49,779 bases of DNA from Bacteroidales bacterium (GTDB lineage Bacteria; Bacteroidota; Bacteroidia; Bacteroidales; F082): the NCBI GenBank assembly GCA_016284305.1, contig JAEEON010000055.1:1-49779 (forward strand), given 5' to 3'. How positions within the stretch are numbered: position 1 is the first letter of the stretch; the number at the start of each line of letters is the position of its first letter. The position numbers and the translations under genes are program-made. This document shows positions 17,459 to 27,220 of this stretch, one piece after another. The notes beneath the pieces were generated by a model. That model was given only the letters and a program-made list of their open reading frames with translations. It did no database searches and was not told where the DNA came from.

Positions 17459-20400
17459 ATGAAAAAAATCCTGTTATTCGTCGCCGCCATCCTTCTCCTT
17501 GGCAGTGGCTATGCCCAAAAGGCTCCGATGACAAAGTTGATCTCCAGTTCAGAAGACCGTGTCGTCGTCAACTTCCAACTGAACGACTTCAACTTTGCCA
17601 AGGTTCAAACCCCACAAGGTGATCAGTACATCGTCAACGCCCCCAAGATGGCTTCGATGCTTATCGCTGGTGCTCCTGACCTCCCGATGATTCCGGTTCC
17701 GGTAATCATTGGCGACCATGCTGAGATGATTGTGAACGTCATCGACGCACAATACACTGACTATCCCAACATGAACATCGCTCCGTCAAAAGGTAACTTC
17801 AGCCGTCAAATCAACCCGGATGATGTTCCTTACACGTATGGTGAGATGTACCAACAGGATGCTTTCTGGCCTGCCAGCCAAGCTTATCTTGAATCCCCCT
17901 ACATCCTGAGGGATTTCCGCGGCCAAAACATCATGGTTCGTCCTTTCGCCTACAACCCTCAAACGCACACCCTGCGTGTTTACGACAATCTCACCATCGA
18001 GATGACCAAGGTCAGCGACAATGGTGAAAACCAGAAAGTCACGCGCAGAAGCAACACCATCAAGGTGGATCCGGAAATGGGACATGCCTACAGCACCCGT
18101 TTCATCAACTTCGGACAAAGTGCATCCAAATACACCTTCATCGAGGACTCTGGTGAGATGCTCGTCATCTGCCCCGACCAATACATGGAGGCCATGCAAG
18201 AGTTTGTCGATTGGAAGAATGAATCCGGCCGTCCTACCACTATGGTCAGCCTGTCGGAAGTCGGAGGAAACAACGATACTCAGATCAAGAACTACATCTC
18301 CAACATTTACAATGACCCCGACCGCAACCTCGAGTTCATCCTTCTTGTTGGTGACTATAGCGATCTGACACCTCACTCCATGAGCGGTGGCCGTTCTGAC
18401 AACTGGTTTGGTATGTTGGAGGGAGCTAACAACGATTACTATATCGAAGCATTTGTCGGCCGTTTCTCCGTACAGAGCGTAAACGATGTGCAGACCCATG
18501 TTAATAAGGTGTTGTACTACGAGCGCGACATGCCGGAAGGTCTCACTTGGCTGAACACGGGTATCGGTGTTGGCGCAAACGAAGGAGCTGGTATGGGCCA
18601 TATGGGCGGTGAAGCTGACTATGTTCACGTGAACTACATCCGCGACACCCTCCTCCATTACACCTACCAAACGGTAACCCAACAGTATTCAGGTGTTGGT
18701 GGCGGGACAAGCGCCAACGCCATCAGCGCTGATGTCAACAATGGTGCCACCATCATCAACTATTGCAACCACGGTTCTCAGCAAAGCTGGGCCGTCGGCA
18801 ACTATAGCGTCAGCCACGTCAATGCCTTGACGAACGACTATAAATTGCCCTTCGTTTGGTCAGTGGCTTGCAACAATGGTGAATTCAACGGCAACTGCTT
18901 CGGCGAAGCCTGGTTGAGAGCCACCAACAACAGCAACGGTGCTCCTACAGGTGCCATCGGTGGTATGTTCAGCTGGATCTCACAGCCTTGGACTCCTCCT
19001 ATGACTGGACAAGACGAGATGGTTGACATCCTTACCGAATGGAAACACAGCGACCAATTCAACCACACTTTCGGCGGTGTTTCTCTCAACGGTAACGAGT
19101 ACATCCTCGACATGCACCCCAGCGACAATGGTTCTACCCACAACACTTGGATCCTCTTCGGCGACCCGAGCTTGATGGTCCGCACCGACAACCCAGTCTC
19201 CATGAACGTCACTGTCAACCCAAGCGTGTTGATGCTTGGCATGAGTGACCTCATCGTGAATGCCGAGACCGCCTATGGTATCGCCACCCTGTCGATGAAC
19301 GGTGAAGTCATTGCCTCTGGTAAGATTGAAAACAACAGCACTACCTTGCATTTTGAACCGCTCAACAATGTGGGCCTTGCTACTCTGACCGTGATGGGTT
19401 ACAATAAGGTTACTTATAGAGGCACCATTGAAATTGTTCCTGCTGAGGGTCCCTACCTCATCCTCGATGAATGCAACGTACAAGCTGATAACATGATGGT
19501 TACCTATGGCGGAGAAGCCACTGCTTATCCTACGATCAAGAACGTGGGTGTGGAAGATGTCCAAAACGTCAATGTCACCATCAGTACAGATTGCGAATAC
19601 ATCCAAGAGATCTTCAACCCCATCGCTACAATCAGCGAGGTTGGAGCTGGTGAAGCTGTCACCATGACCGACGGTTTCCGTTTTGCCGTGGCTAACAACG
19701 TTCCTGATCAGACCCTTGCCGAGTTCAACCTTGAGTTCAGCGCCGGTGAACAGGTTTGGGATGGTTCATTCAGCGTGACCTTAAATGCCCCTGCATTATC
19801 GCTTCAAAACGTTAATCTCAGTGGTGCTGTCGCCGGTGAAACCGGAACCATGATTTTGGAATTCATCAACAATGGCCATTGTGCTTCTCCTGCTACTACC
19901 TTAAACCTCATGAGCAGCTCATCCAACATCACTTTGTCTGAGACCTACCTCGCTCACGAGGCCATTCAGCCAGGTGAAACCGCTAGCTTTACCCTCCAAT
20001 ACACGGTTGCTGAAGGAGTTGAAGAAGGTTCTTGCTATGAAGTCAACTATGTATTGAACGCCGACCATTACACCATTGACGGTGCTACCGCCGTCTCCAT
20101 TGGAAATACCGCTGAAGACTTTGAGACTGGTAACTTCGAGCAATTCCCTTGGACCTTCCAAGGCAATGCCGATTGGACCATTGACAACACCAACGCTTAC
20201 GAAGGAAGCTATTGCGCCAAATCTGGTGTCATTGGCAACAGCCAATCAACCTCTATGGTGCTCACGGTCAACATCCCGATGGATGGTGAAATCAGCTTCT
20301 TTAAGAAAGTCTCTTCTGAATACAACTATGACAAACTGCACTTCTTCATCGATGGTATTGAAAAGGGCAACTGGTCAGGCAATGTAAACTGGTCGCAAGA

Positions 20401-21016
20401 GAGCTATGAGATTGCTGCCGGCAACCATGTCATCAAATGGACCTATGACAAGGACTACTCTGCTGCCTCCGGTAGTGACTGCGCTTGGGTTGACAACATC
20501 GTTCTGCCAGCTAACCAAGTCATCATTGCTCTTGATCCTGTGGAGAACCTGATTGCAGAAACCAACGAGAACACCGTCATGCTGAGCTGGGATGCCAAAG
20601 ACAGAGCTGTCAACTACACCATCTTCCGTAATGGCGAAGAACTTGGTACGCAAGATGGCATTGACTTTGAAGAAGAAGTTGAGCACGGCACTTACACTTA
20701 CACTGTGGTTTACCGCGACAGCGACGGTGCCATTTCGAAGCCCAACTACATCGTTGTCGATGTCATCAGCTTCCTCGGTGTTGCTGAGAGCAACAGCAAC
20801 TTCGTTGTCTATCCTAACCCGACAGACAGCCAGCTGAACATCCAGTTCAACGGCAACTACAGCTACACCTTATTTAATAGCTTCGGCCAACAAGTGATGA
20901 GTGGCAAAGCCAGCGGCAGCCAACAGCTGAACCTCAGCAACCTTGCCAAGGGCATTTACCTCCTCCAACTGAACAATGGCCAACAAAGCAACATCCAGAA
21001 AGTCATCGTGAAATAA
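17459..21016 (+). CDS. Peptidase C25, Arg-gingipain (Rgp)-like, with T9SS sorting domain
   Basis: A 1185-residue protein. Signal peptide (1-~20), C25 propeptide (~25-215, with INPDDVPYTYGE and PYILRDFRGQN), catalytic domain (~220-590), Ig-like domains, cleaved-adhesin-type domain (about 890-1020), FN3-like segment and T9SS sorting domain (FVVYPNPTDSQLNI... to the C-terminus). His438 and Cys471 are the predicted dyad, 33 residues apart as in RgpB. Asp387 (in GEADYVH) aligns with the RgpB arginine-binding D163, and Trp511 (in ISQPW) with the S1-capping W284, so cleavage after Arg is predicted. The start at 17459 is chosen because it begins the signal peptide; an upstream ATG at 17423 would add 12 polar residues. 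A strong terminator follows at 21041. Confidence 0.92.
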   Translation: MKKILLFVAAILLLGSGYAQKAPMTKLISSSEDRVVVNFQLNDFNFAKVQTPQGDQYIVNAPKMASMLIAGAPDLPMIPVPVIIGDHAEMIVNVIDAQYTDYPNMNIAPSKGNFSRQINPDDVPYTYGEMYQQDAFWPASQAYLESPYILRDFRGQNIMVRPFAYNPQTHTLRVYDNLTIEMTKVSDNGENQKVTRRSNTIKVDPEMGHAYSTRFINFGQSASKYTFIEDSGEMLVICPDQYMEAMQEFVDWKNESGRPTTMVSLSEVGGNNDTQIKNYISNIYNDPDRNLEFILLVGDYSDLTPHSMSGGRSDNWFGMLEGANNDYYIEAFVGRFSVQSVNDVQTHVNKVLYYERDMPEGLTWLNTGIGVGANEGAGMGHMGGEADYVHVNYIRDTLLHYTYQTVTQQYSGVGGGTSANAISADVNNGATIINYCNHGSQQSWAVGNYSVSHVNALTNDYKLPFVWSVACNNGEFNGNCFGEAWLRATNNSNGAPTGAIGGMFSWISQPWTPPMTGQDEMVDILTEWKHSDQFNHTFGGVSLNGNEYILDMHPSDNGSTHNTWILFGDPSLMVRTDNPVSMNVTVNPSVLMLGMSDLIVNAETAYGIATLSMNGEVIASGKIENNSTTLHFEPLNNVGLATLTVMGYNKVTYRGTIEIVPAEGPYLILDECNVQADNMMVTYGGEATAYPTIKNVGVEDVQNVNVTISTDCEYIQEIFNPIATISEVGAGEAVTMTDGFRFAVANNVPDQTLAEFNLEFSAGEQVWDGSFSVTLNAPALSLQNVNLSGAVAGETGTMILEFINNGHCASPATTLNLMSSSSNITLSETYLAHEAIQPGETASFTLQYTVAEGVEEGSCYEVNYVLNADHYTIDGATAVSIGNTAEDFETGNFEQFPWTFQGNADWTIDNTNAYEGSYCAKSGVIGNSQSTSMVLTVNIPMDGEISFFKKVSSEYNYDKLHFFIDGIEKGNWSGNVNWSQESYEIAAGNHVIKWTYDKDYSAASGSDCAWVDNIVLPANQVIIALDPVENLIAETNENTVMLSWDAKDRAVNYTIFRNGEELGTQDGIDFEEEVEHGTYTYTVVYRDSDGAISKPNYIVVDVISFLGVAESNSNFVVYPNPTDSQLNIQFNGNYSYTLFNSFGQQVMSGKASGSQQLNLSNLAKGIYLLQLNNGQQSNIQKVIVK

Positions 21017-21040
21017 GCCATTGATTTTCTTTGGAACCGA

Positions 21041-21075
21041 AAAGGGTCGCTTCACAAAAGCGACCCTTTCTTTTT
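21041..21075 (+). terminator. Intrinsic terminator after the second gingipain-like gene
   Basis: A perfect 12-bp stem AAAGGGTCGCTT / AAGCGACCCTTT with a CACAA loop, followed by C and five T. It ends the transcript of the first two protease genes and separates them from the third. Confidence 0.92.
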
Positions 21076-21089
21076 ATGGAAAAAAGTAT

Positions 21090-21097
21090 TATCTTTG
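21090..21097 (+). promoter_or_regulatory. -7 element for the third gingipain-like gene
   Basis: TATCTTTG, 28 bp before the ATG at 21126 and 14 bp after the terminator. Together they show that the third gene has its own transcript. Confidence 0.6.
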
Positions 21098-21125
21098 CGG
21101 CTCTAATCATCAAACGCTAAACTTC

Positions 21126-24100
21126 ATGAAAAGAAGCATCTTAACCACCCTTTTGGTGTTTGCCACCCTGATAGGAATGAGTCAGAACTGGACTCCCATC
21201 AGCAACAGCAGACCTACAAGCATTAAAACCACCTTGGTAGCCTCAAGCGAATCCAAGATCACCGTCAATGTCCAAGTACCGGGGTTCAACACCCTTGAGG
21301 TCGTCACACCCCGTGGCACAGCCAACGTTATATCCGTGCCCAAGGCCGTGAGCACTTCCGAAGCAGGAGAGCCCAACCTTCCCATGATAGCCATCCCAGC
21401 CATCATCGGAGACCAACAGCATTACGCTATCAAGGTTATCGATGCCCAGTACATCGACTACGACATGGAAGTGGCACCATCCAAAGGTTTCTTTAGCCGA
21501 CAGTTGGACCCCGACGACGTCCCTTACGTCTATGGCGAGGCCTACTCCACCGACGCATTCTTCCCCAAAGAACAAGTGGGACTTTACGATCCATATATCT
21601 TACGTGACTTCCGCGGACAGAACATGGTCGTCTATCCCTTTGCCTATAATCCTGCGAGCAAGACCTTGCGCGTCTATTACGACCTCACCGTCGAGATGTA
21701 CAGCGATGGCGCCCAGGGCAGGAACACCTTGACCCGCAAGTCGAACACCATGAAGCTGGACCCCGAGTTCAAGGCCATGTATGAGGGTCGTTTCATCAAC
21801 TGCCAGGCCAGCATGAACCGCTATACCCCCGTCAACGAGACCGGACGTCTGCTCATCATCTGCCACGACGCCTTTATCGACGCCATGCAACCCTATGTCA
21901 ACTGGAAGAAACAGATCGGCATCCCCACTACCATCGTAGGCACTTCGGTAACAGGCAGCACAAGCGATGCCCTCAAAGCTTATACCCAAGCGCAATACGA
22001 CAATGACAACAGCATCTCACACATCCTTCTCGTTGGAGACAACGCCCAGATTCAAGGATACTACGCCTATAATGGAGGATATAGCGGACGTTCCGACAAC
22101 TGGTACGGACAAGTTGCAGGCAACGACTTCTACAATGATGTCATTGTAGGTCGTTTCTCCGCTGAGACTGTTGAGCACGTCACTACGCAAGTCAACAAGG
22201 TCATCACCTACGAGAGAGACCTGAACGCTTCCGACACATGGCTTACTTACGGCACAGGTGTCGCGACCACCGCAGGCAATGGCGGTCATTTCGGTGAGGA
22301 TGACTGGGTCCACATCGACAATATCAAGGCAGACCTGCTCGGATACAACTATGAAGAAATCTATCGTGACTACCAAAACGCCGGTGGTGCCAACTCAAAC
22401 GCCAACACGCTGAGCCAGCACATCAACCAAGGCCTGAGCATCATCAATTATTGCAACCATGGTTCAGAGACCAGCTGGGGCGTCTTTGGTTACAGCAACA
22501 GCAACGTGAACGCCTTGACCAACGTGAACAAGCTTCCTTTCGTGTGGTCAGTAGCCTGCTTGAACGGCAAATACGACCACTATCAACCTTGTTTTGCCGA
22601 AGCTTGGATGCGTGCAACAAACGGCAACGACGTCAACCAACCTACGGGAGCCATCGGAGGCATGTTCTCTTACATCTCGCAACCCTGGGTTCCTCCAATG
22701 TATGGTCAAGATGAGATGGTGGATGTCCTCGTGGAGAGCTACGAGAACAACATCAAACGCACCTTGGGAGGAGTTTCCTTTGATGGCAACATGAAGATCA
22801 TCGACCAATACGGCACCAACAACTCAGCTGGCATGGGTACTTATATGTGCTGGATTCTTTATGGTGACCCGACACTGGCCATTCGCAACGCCGTTCCCAC
22901 GGAGATGGGCATCGTCCACAATCCAGTCATCCCCATCGGAACGACGAGTTTTGAGGTCACCGCCACGGATGCAGAAGGCGCTCGCGCTACCTTGACGGTA
23001 GATAATGAGATTATGGGTTCTGCTGTGATTACCGATGGTGTCGCCAACATTGAGTTTGAGACCCCAACCCAAGCAGGCGAGGCTTTACTCACTGTGATAG
23101 GATTCAACAAGATCACCTATATCGCCACGATCAATATCGTCAGTAGCGGTGAAGATCAACCCGTGTCAGTGACGGTAACTGCCAACCCAACCGTCATCAC
23201 TCGCGGTTCTTCAACCATGCTGAACGCCCAGGCCACTGGTGGAAACTGGCAGTTCAGCTATGACTGGACCCCATCAGAGACCCTGAACAACAGCAACATC
23301 AAGTCGCCCATGGCCAACCCAACCACGACGACCACCTACACCTGCACCGTCACTAGCGGAACGTATTCCAATGCCGACAGTTGCACCGTTATCGTCGTAT
23401 GCCCACCTGAGAACCTTACGACCATTGTCGATGGCGTAAACGTCCAGCTCAGCTGGGATGCCACTGAATACGCTGACTCCTATAAGGTGTATCGCAATAA
23501 TACGCTGATTGCCCAAGGAATAACCGAGACCACGTTCACCGACACCAACTTGGCCCCCGGAACCTATTCCTATCAGGTCGGCTGCACCTACCAAGGGGTT
23601 GGATCGCCCAAGTCAACTTCGGTGAATGTCACGGTGGCTCCTACGGTGAACGTCACCGCCACTGCCGATGGAAACAAGATCAAGCTCCATTGGGACCCGA
23701 TCACCTCTGCCAGCTCCTATAGGGTATTTCAGGATAACACACTCATCGCTGAAATTACGGCGGCAGAATACATCATCGAGAATCTGGCCAACGGCACCTA
23801 TTGCTTCTCGGTAAGCGTGGTGTATCCTGGCTTTGAATCCCCCAGGTCCAACGAGGCTTGCGCCGAGGTGGATGCATGCATCGCTCCTGGCGACTTTGAA
23901 GGCTACTATTATTGGGAAGACATGATGTTTGGCACCCGACTGAGCTGGAGCAAAGACCAGAGTGTCAACATGAGCCTGGTCCGTTTCAACATCTACAGGG
24001 GCGTCGATCCAGATCACATGGAGAAGATTGCCTCACAGGTCAACGTACCCTATAACTACCACTACGAGTACATGGACGAGGATGTGCTTCCCGGTGAGTA

Positions 24101-24407
24101 CTATTACATGGTTGGAGCCAACTATGGCGAAGATGAATGCTACACCGAGCCGCTACTGGTCGCCGTCACCAATTTGGATGAACAAGGACAAGCACTCAAG
24201 GTCTATCCGAATCCGACTCAAGGCAGCCTCACCATCATGGGTGAAGGAGAACTCAGCATCGTCAACAGCCTGGGACAGACTATGATTCACCAATACCTTG
24301 ACCAAAGAGAAACCAAGATCGACTTGGCTCCCTTCGGCAAAGGCATTTATATGCTCATCCTTCGTTCAGGACAAGGGGTGGCAACTCAGAAAATCATCGT
24401 AGATTAA
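21126..24407 (+). CDS. Peptidase C25, Arg-gingipain (Rgp)-like, with PKD/FN3 domains and T9SS sorting domain
   Basis: A 1093-residue protein. Signal peptide (1-~19), C25 propeptide (INPDDVP-like region written LDPDDVPYVYGEA), catalytic domain (~235-600), an Ig-like domain, a PKD-like domain (about 675-760), two to three FN3 domains, and a T9SS sorting domain (LKVYPNPTQGSLTI... to the C-terminus). Predicted dyad His445 and Cys478; Asp393 (GEDDWVH) aligns with RgpB D163 and Trp521 (ISQPW) with W284, so Arg specificity is predicted. It differs from its two neighbours in lacking the cleaved-adhesin-type domain. The start at 21126 is the signal-peptide Met; the frame upstream of it runs through the terminator and promoter. 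The next gene begins 17 bp after its stop. Confidence 0.92.
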   Translation: MKRSILTTLLVFATLIGMSQNWTPISNSRPTSIKTTLVASSESKITVNVQVPGFNTLEVVTPRGTANVISVPKAVSTSEAGEPNLPMIAIPAIIGDQQHYAIKVIDAQYIDYDMEVAPSKGFFSRQLDPDDVPYVYGEAYSTDAFFPKEQVGLYDPYILRDFRGQNMVVYPFAYNPASKTLRVYYDLTVEMYSDGAQGRNTLTRKSNTMKLDPEFKAMYEGRFINCQASMNRYTPVNETGRLLIICHDAFIDAMQPYVNWKKQIGIPTTIVGTSVTGSTSDALKAYTQAQYDNDNSISHILLVGDNAQIQGYYAYNGGYSGRSDNWYGQVAGNDFYNDVIVGRFSAETVEHVTTQVNKVITYERDLNASDTWLTYGTGVATTAGNGGHFGEDDWVHIDNIKADLLGYNYEEIYRDYQNAGGANSNANTLSQHINQGLSIINYCNHGSETSWGVFGYSNSNVNALTNVNKLPFVWSVACLNGKYDHYQPCFAEAWMRATNGNDVNQPTGAIGGMFSYISQPWVPPMYGQDEMVDVLVESYENNIKRTLGGVSFDGNMKIIDQYGTNNSAGMGTYMCWILYGDPTLAIRNAVPTEMGIVHNPVIPIGTTSFEVTATDAEGARATLTVDNEIMGSAVITDGVANIEFETPTQAGEALLTVIGFNKITYIATINIVSSGEDQPVSVTVTANPTVITRGSSTMLNAQATGGNWQFSYDWTPSETLNNSNIKSPMANPTTTTTYTCTVTSGTYSNADSCTVIVVCPPENLTTIVDGVNVQLSWDATEYADSYKVYRNNTLIAQGITETTFTDTNLAPGTYSYQVGCTYQGVGSPKSTSVNVTVAPTVNVTATADGNKIKLHWDPITSASSYRVFQDNTLIAEITAAEYIIENLANGTYCFSVSVVYPGFESPRSNEACAEVDACIAPGDFEGYYYWEDMMFGTRLSWSKDQSVNMSLVRFNIYRGVDPDHMEKIASQVNVPYNYHYEYMDEDVLPGEYYYMVGANYGEDECYTEPLLVAVTNLDEQGQALKVYPNPTQGSLTIMGEGELSIVNSLGQTMIHQYLDQRETKIDLAPFGKGIYMLILRSGQGVATQKIIVD

Positions 24408-24424
24408 TTCACAAAGTTCATTGT

Positions 24425-25837
24425 ATGAAAATAAAATTCATCGGCGCCGCCCAAGAGGTCACGGGTAGCAAACACCTAATCACCACAGACCATGGCAAGA
24501 AGATCTTGCTGGATTGTGGAATGTTTCAGGGCAAGGGACTGGAGACCGATGCGGCCAACCGCAACACCATGGTCGATCCCAAGGAGGTGGACTACATCAT
24601 CCTTACCCACGCCCATATCGACCACTGTGGTCTAATCCCCTATTTTTACAAACGCGGCTTCCGAGGTCAAGTGGTTTGCACCGATGCCACGCGCGACTTG
24701 TGCAACATCATGTTGCCCGACAGCGGTTTCATCCAAGAGAATGATATGGAGTGGTTCAACAAGAAACGCCGTCGTCAGGGCCTTCCTGCCTTGGAGCCCA
24801 TCTACACCGAGCAAGACGCGCGCGCCAGTATGAACCTTTTCCTCAGCGTGTCCTATAACCGCTATGTCTATCTTGACAACAACATCAAGGTCAAGTTCAA
24901 CAACACCGGCCACCTGCTTGGCAGCGGCTGCGCCACCATCGAAATCGATGAGGGAGGTACCATGACACGTATCGCATACACCGGCGACATTGGACGAGAA
25001 TACAATTACCTGCTTCGTTCTCCGGAACCTTTCCCGCATTGTGACTACCTCATCACCGAGGCCACCTACGGAAACCGTCTCCATAGCGACCGAACCAACG
25101 CCGAGCAACAGCTGCTGGACATCATTTACAATACCTGCGTTGAGAAACGTGGCAAGCTCATCATCCCTTCGTTTGCCGTGAGCCGCACCCAAGAGATTGT
25201 CTATCTGCTCAACAACTTCTATAACGAAGGGAAGCTGCCGGAGAAGATTCCCGTATTCGTGGACAGCCCCTTGGCCGTCAATGCCACGGAAATCTTCCGT
25301 ATGCACCTCAACCTCTTCAACGACGATGTGAAAAACGTAATTGAATACGACCCCGATCCTTTCGGATTCAACAGCCTGACCTTCATCCGTAACGTCAACG
25401 AGTCGAAGACCTTGAACGCAAGGAAAGAGCCCTGCATCATCATCTCGGCATCGGGCATGATGGAGGCTGGACGTATCAAACATCATATCGCCAACAGCAT
25501 CTCCAACCCCAAAAACACCATTCTGGCCATCGGCTATTGCTCTCCCGAGACCTTGGGAGCCCGCCTGCTGGCCGATCCCAAACCATCGACTATATCCATC
25601 TTCGGCAACGAATACACCGTGGCCGCCGATATCTATTCCCTCGATGCTTTCAGCGGACACGGCGACTACAAGGAACTTGTTGACTACCTGAAATGCCAAG
25701 AACCCTCGAAGATCAAACAAACCTTCCTGGTCCATGGCGACCCAGACGCATTGCAGTATTACAAACGCGTGCTGAGGAAAGAAGGCTGGGAAAATGTGGT
25801 CATTCCTGAACCCGGCGAGTCATTTGAATTGAAATAA
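24425..25837 (+). CDS. MBL-fold, beta-CASP RNA/DNA-processing nuclease (YSH1/CPSF-like)
   Basis: A 470-residue protein starting [17 protein letters not shown], characteristic of the prokaryotic CPSF73-like group (COG1236). The zinc motif HxHxDH is at residues 62-67 (HAHIDH). The later parts include [16 protein letters not shown], the beta-CASP domain with [10 protein letters not shown], and the final GHGDYKEL...FLVHGD region with its His ligand. Members are endo- or exoribonucleases acting in RNA turnover; the bacterial substrates are not well known. It lies 17 bp after the third protease gene and 13 bp before hisS, so it probably belongs to a long transcript reaching 29654. Confidence 0.9.
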   Translation: MKIKFIGAAQEVTGSKHLITTDHGKKILLDCGMFQGKGLETDAANRNTMVDPKEVDYIILTHAHIDHCGLIPYFYKRGFRGQVVCTDATRDLCNIMLPDSGFIQENDMEWFNKKRRRQGLPALEPIYTEQDARASMNLFLSVSYNRYVYLDNNIKVKFNNTGHLLGSGCATIEIDEGGTMTRIAYTGDIGREYNYLLRSPEPFPHCDYLITEATYGNRLHSDRTNAEQQLLDIIYNTCVEKRGKLIIPSFAVSRTQEIVYLLNNFYNEGKLPEKIPVFVDSPLAVNATEIFRMHLNLFNDDVKNVIEYDPDPFGFNSLTFIRNVNESKTLNARKEPCIIISASGMMEAGRIKHHIANSISNPKNTILAIGYCSPETLGARLLADPKPSTISIFGNEYTVAADIYSLDAFSGHGDYKELVDYLKCQEPSKIKQTFLVHGDPDALQYYKRVLRKEGWENVVIPEPGESFELK

Positions 25838-25850
25838 CCACCCAAAGAAT

Positions 25851-27209
25851 ATGGCACAAAAACCCTCTATACCCAAAGGCACACGCGACTTCTTGCCAGA
25901 AGTCATGGTGCGCCGCAACTATATCTTCGACACCATCAAATCGGTTTTCAAACGCTATGGTTTTCTGCCCATCGAGACCCCTTCGATGGAAAACTTGAGC
26001 ACCTTGTTGGGAAAATACGGCGAAGAAGGCGACAAACTGCTGTTTCGCATCCTCAACTCCGGCGATTTCATGTCAGGCGTGGAGCAACATGGCGAACCTC
26101 TCGAATCGTTGAAAATCGCTGGCAAGATTAGCGAGAAGGGACTCCGCTACGACTTGACGGTGCCCTTTGCCCGTTTTGTAACGATGTATCGCGACCAAAT
26201 CGCCTTCCCTTTCAAACGCTACCAAATCCAACCCGTATGGCGTGCCGACCGTCCTCAGAAAGGACGCTACCGCGAGTTCTGCCAATGCGACGTGGATATC
26301 ATCGGAAGCAACTCACTATTGAATGAAGCTGAATTGGTCAATATCGTTAATGATATATTTAATAATCTGAAAATCAATGTTTTATTAAAAATAAACAACC
26401 GAAAGATTCTCGCCGGCATCGCTGAATACATTGGCAAGGCAGATGCGTTGGTCGATATCACCATCGCCATCGACAAGTTGGACAAGATCGGTATCGACGC
26501 AGTCAACGCCGAGCTGGCAGAGAAAGGCTTGGATGCTGCGGCCATTGAACGACTTCAGCCCATCCTCTTCATGCAAGGCGACACCAGAGCCAAGCTCAGT
26601 CAACTCAAGACCATGCTCGACAACGAAGTCGGACAAAAAGGCATTGAGGAACTGGAGACCTTGTTTGACTACATTGACGACATGGAGTTGAGCATCGACA
26701 CTGAACTCGACCTCACCTTGGCCCGCGGGTTGAACTATTACACTGGAGCCATCTTCGAGGTAAAGGCCAAGGACTTCCCCATCGGCAGCATCTCAGGTGG
26801 TGGACGGTACGACAACCTCACCGGAATCTTTGGGTTGCCCAACGTTTCAGGCGTTGGCATCAGCTTTGGTGCTGACCGCATCTATGATGTGTTGGAAGGG
26901 CTCCATCTCTTCCCTGAGACCATGTCGGAAAGCACCAAAGTCATCTTCCTCAACTTTGGAAAGAACGAGGAGCGTTATAGCATGAAGTACTTGAACCAAG
27001 TGCGCAAACACGGCATCAATGCTGAGATCTATCCCGATGCGGCAAAGATCCAGAAACAGATGAAATACGCCGACCAGAGAAACATCCCCATCGTGGTCAT
27101 TGCCGGAGAACAAGAGATGGCCGAACAGCGATTCACCGTGAAGTGGATGAAGGAAGGTGTTCAAGAGACCGTCGATGCCAATCATTTAGTAGAAACCATT
27201 TTGAAATAA
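25851..27209 (+). CDS. hisS: Histidine--tRNA ligase
   Basis: A 452-residue class II synthetase that charges tRNA-His. Motif 2 ([25 protein letters not shown]), the histidine-specific [15 protein letters not shown] and motif 3 (GGGRYDNL...[15 protein letters not shown]) are all present, and the C-terminal anticodon-binding domain follows ([11 protein letters not shown] onward). The length is normal. It sits 13 bp after the MBL nuclease and 11 bp before hutH. A histidine-degrading enzyme next to the histidyl-tRNA synthetase is a suggestive pairing, but it may be chance. Confidence 0.96.
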   Translation: MAQKPSIPKGTRDFLPEVMVRRNYIFDTIKSVFKRYGFLPIETPSMENLSTLLGKYGEEGDKLLFRILNSGDFMSGVEQHGEPLESLKIAGKISEKGLRYDLTVPFARFVTMYRDQIAFPFKRYQIQPVWRADRPQKGRYREFCQCDVDIIGSNSLLNEAELVNIVNDIFNNLKINVLLKINNRKILAGIAEYIGKADALVDITIAIDKLDKIGIDAVNAELAEKGLDAAAIERLQPILFMQGDTRAKLSQLKTMLDNEVGQKGIEELETLFDYIDDMELSIDTELDLTLARGLNYYTGAIFEVKAKDFPIGSISGGGRYDNLTGIFGLPNVSGVGISFGADRIYDVLEGLHLFPETMSESTKVIFLNFGKNEERYSMKYLNQVRKHGINAEIYPDAAKIQKQMKYADQRNIPIVVIAGEQEMAEQRFTVKWMKEGVQETVDANHLVETILK

Positions 27210-27220
27210 ATACCCAACCC

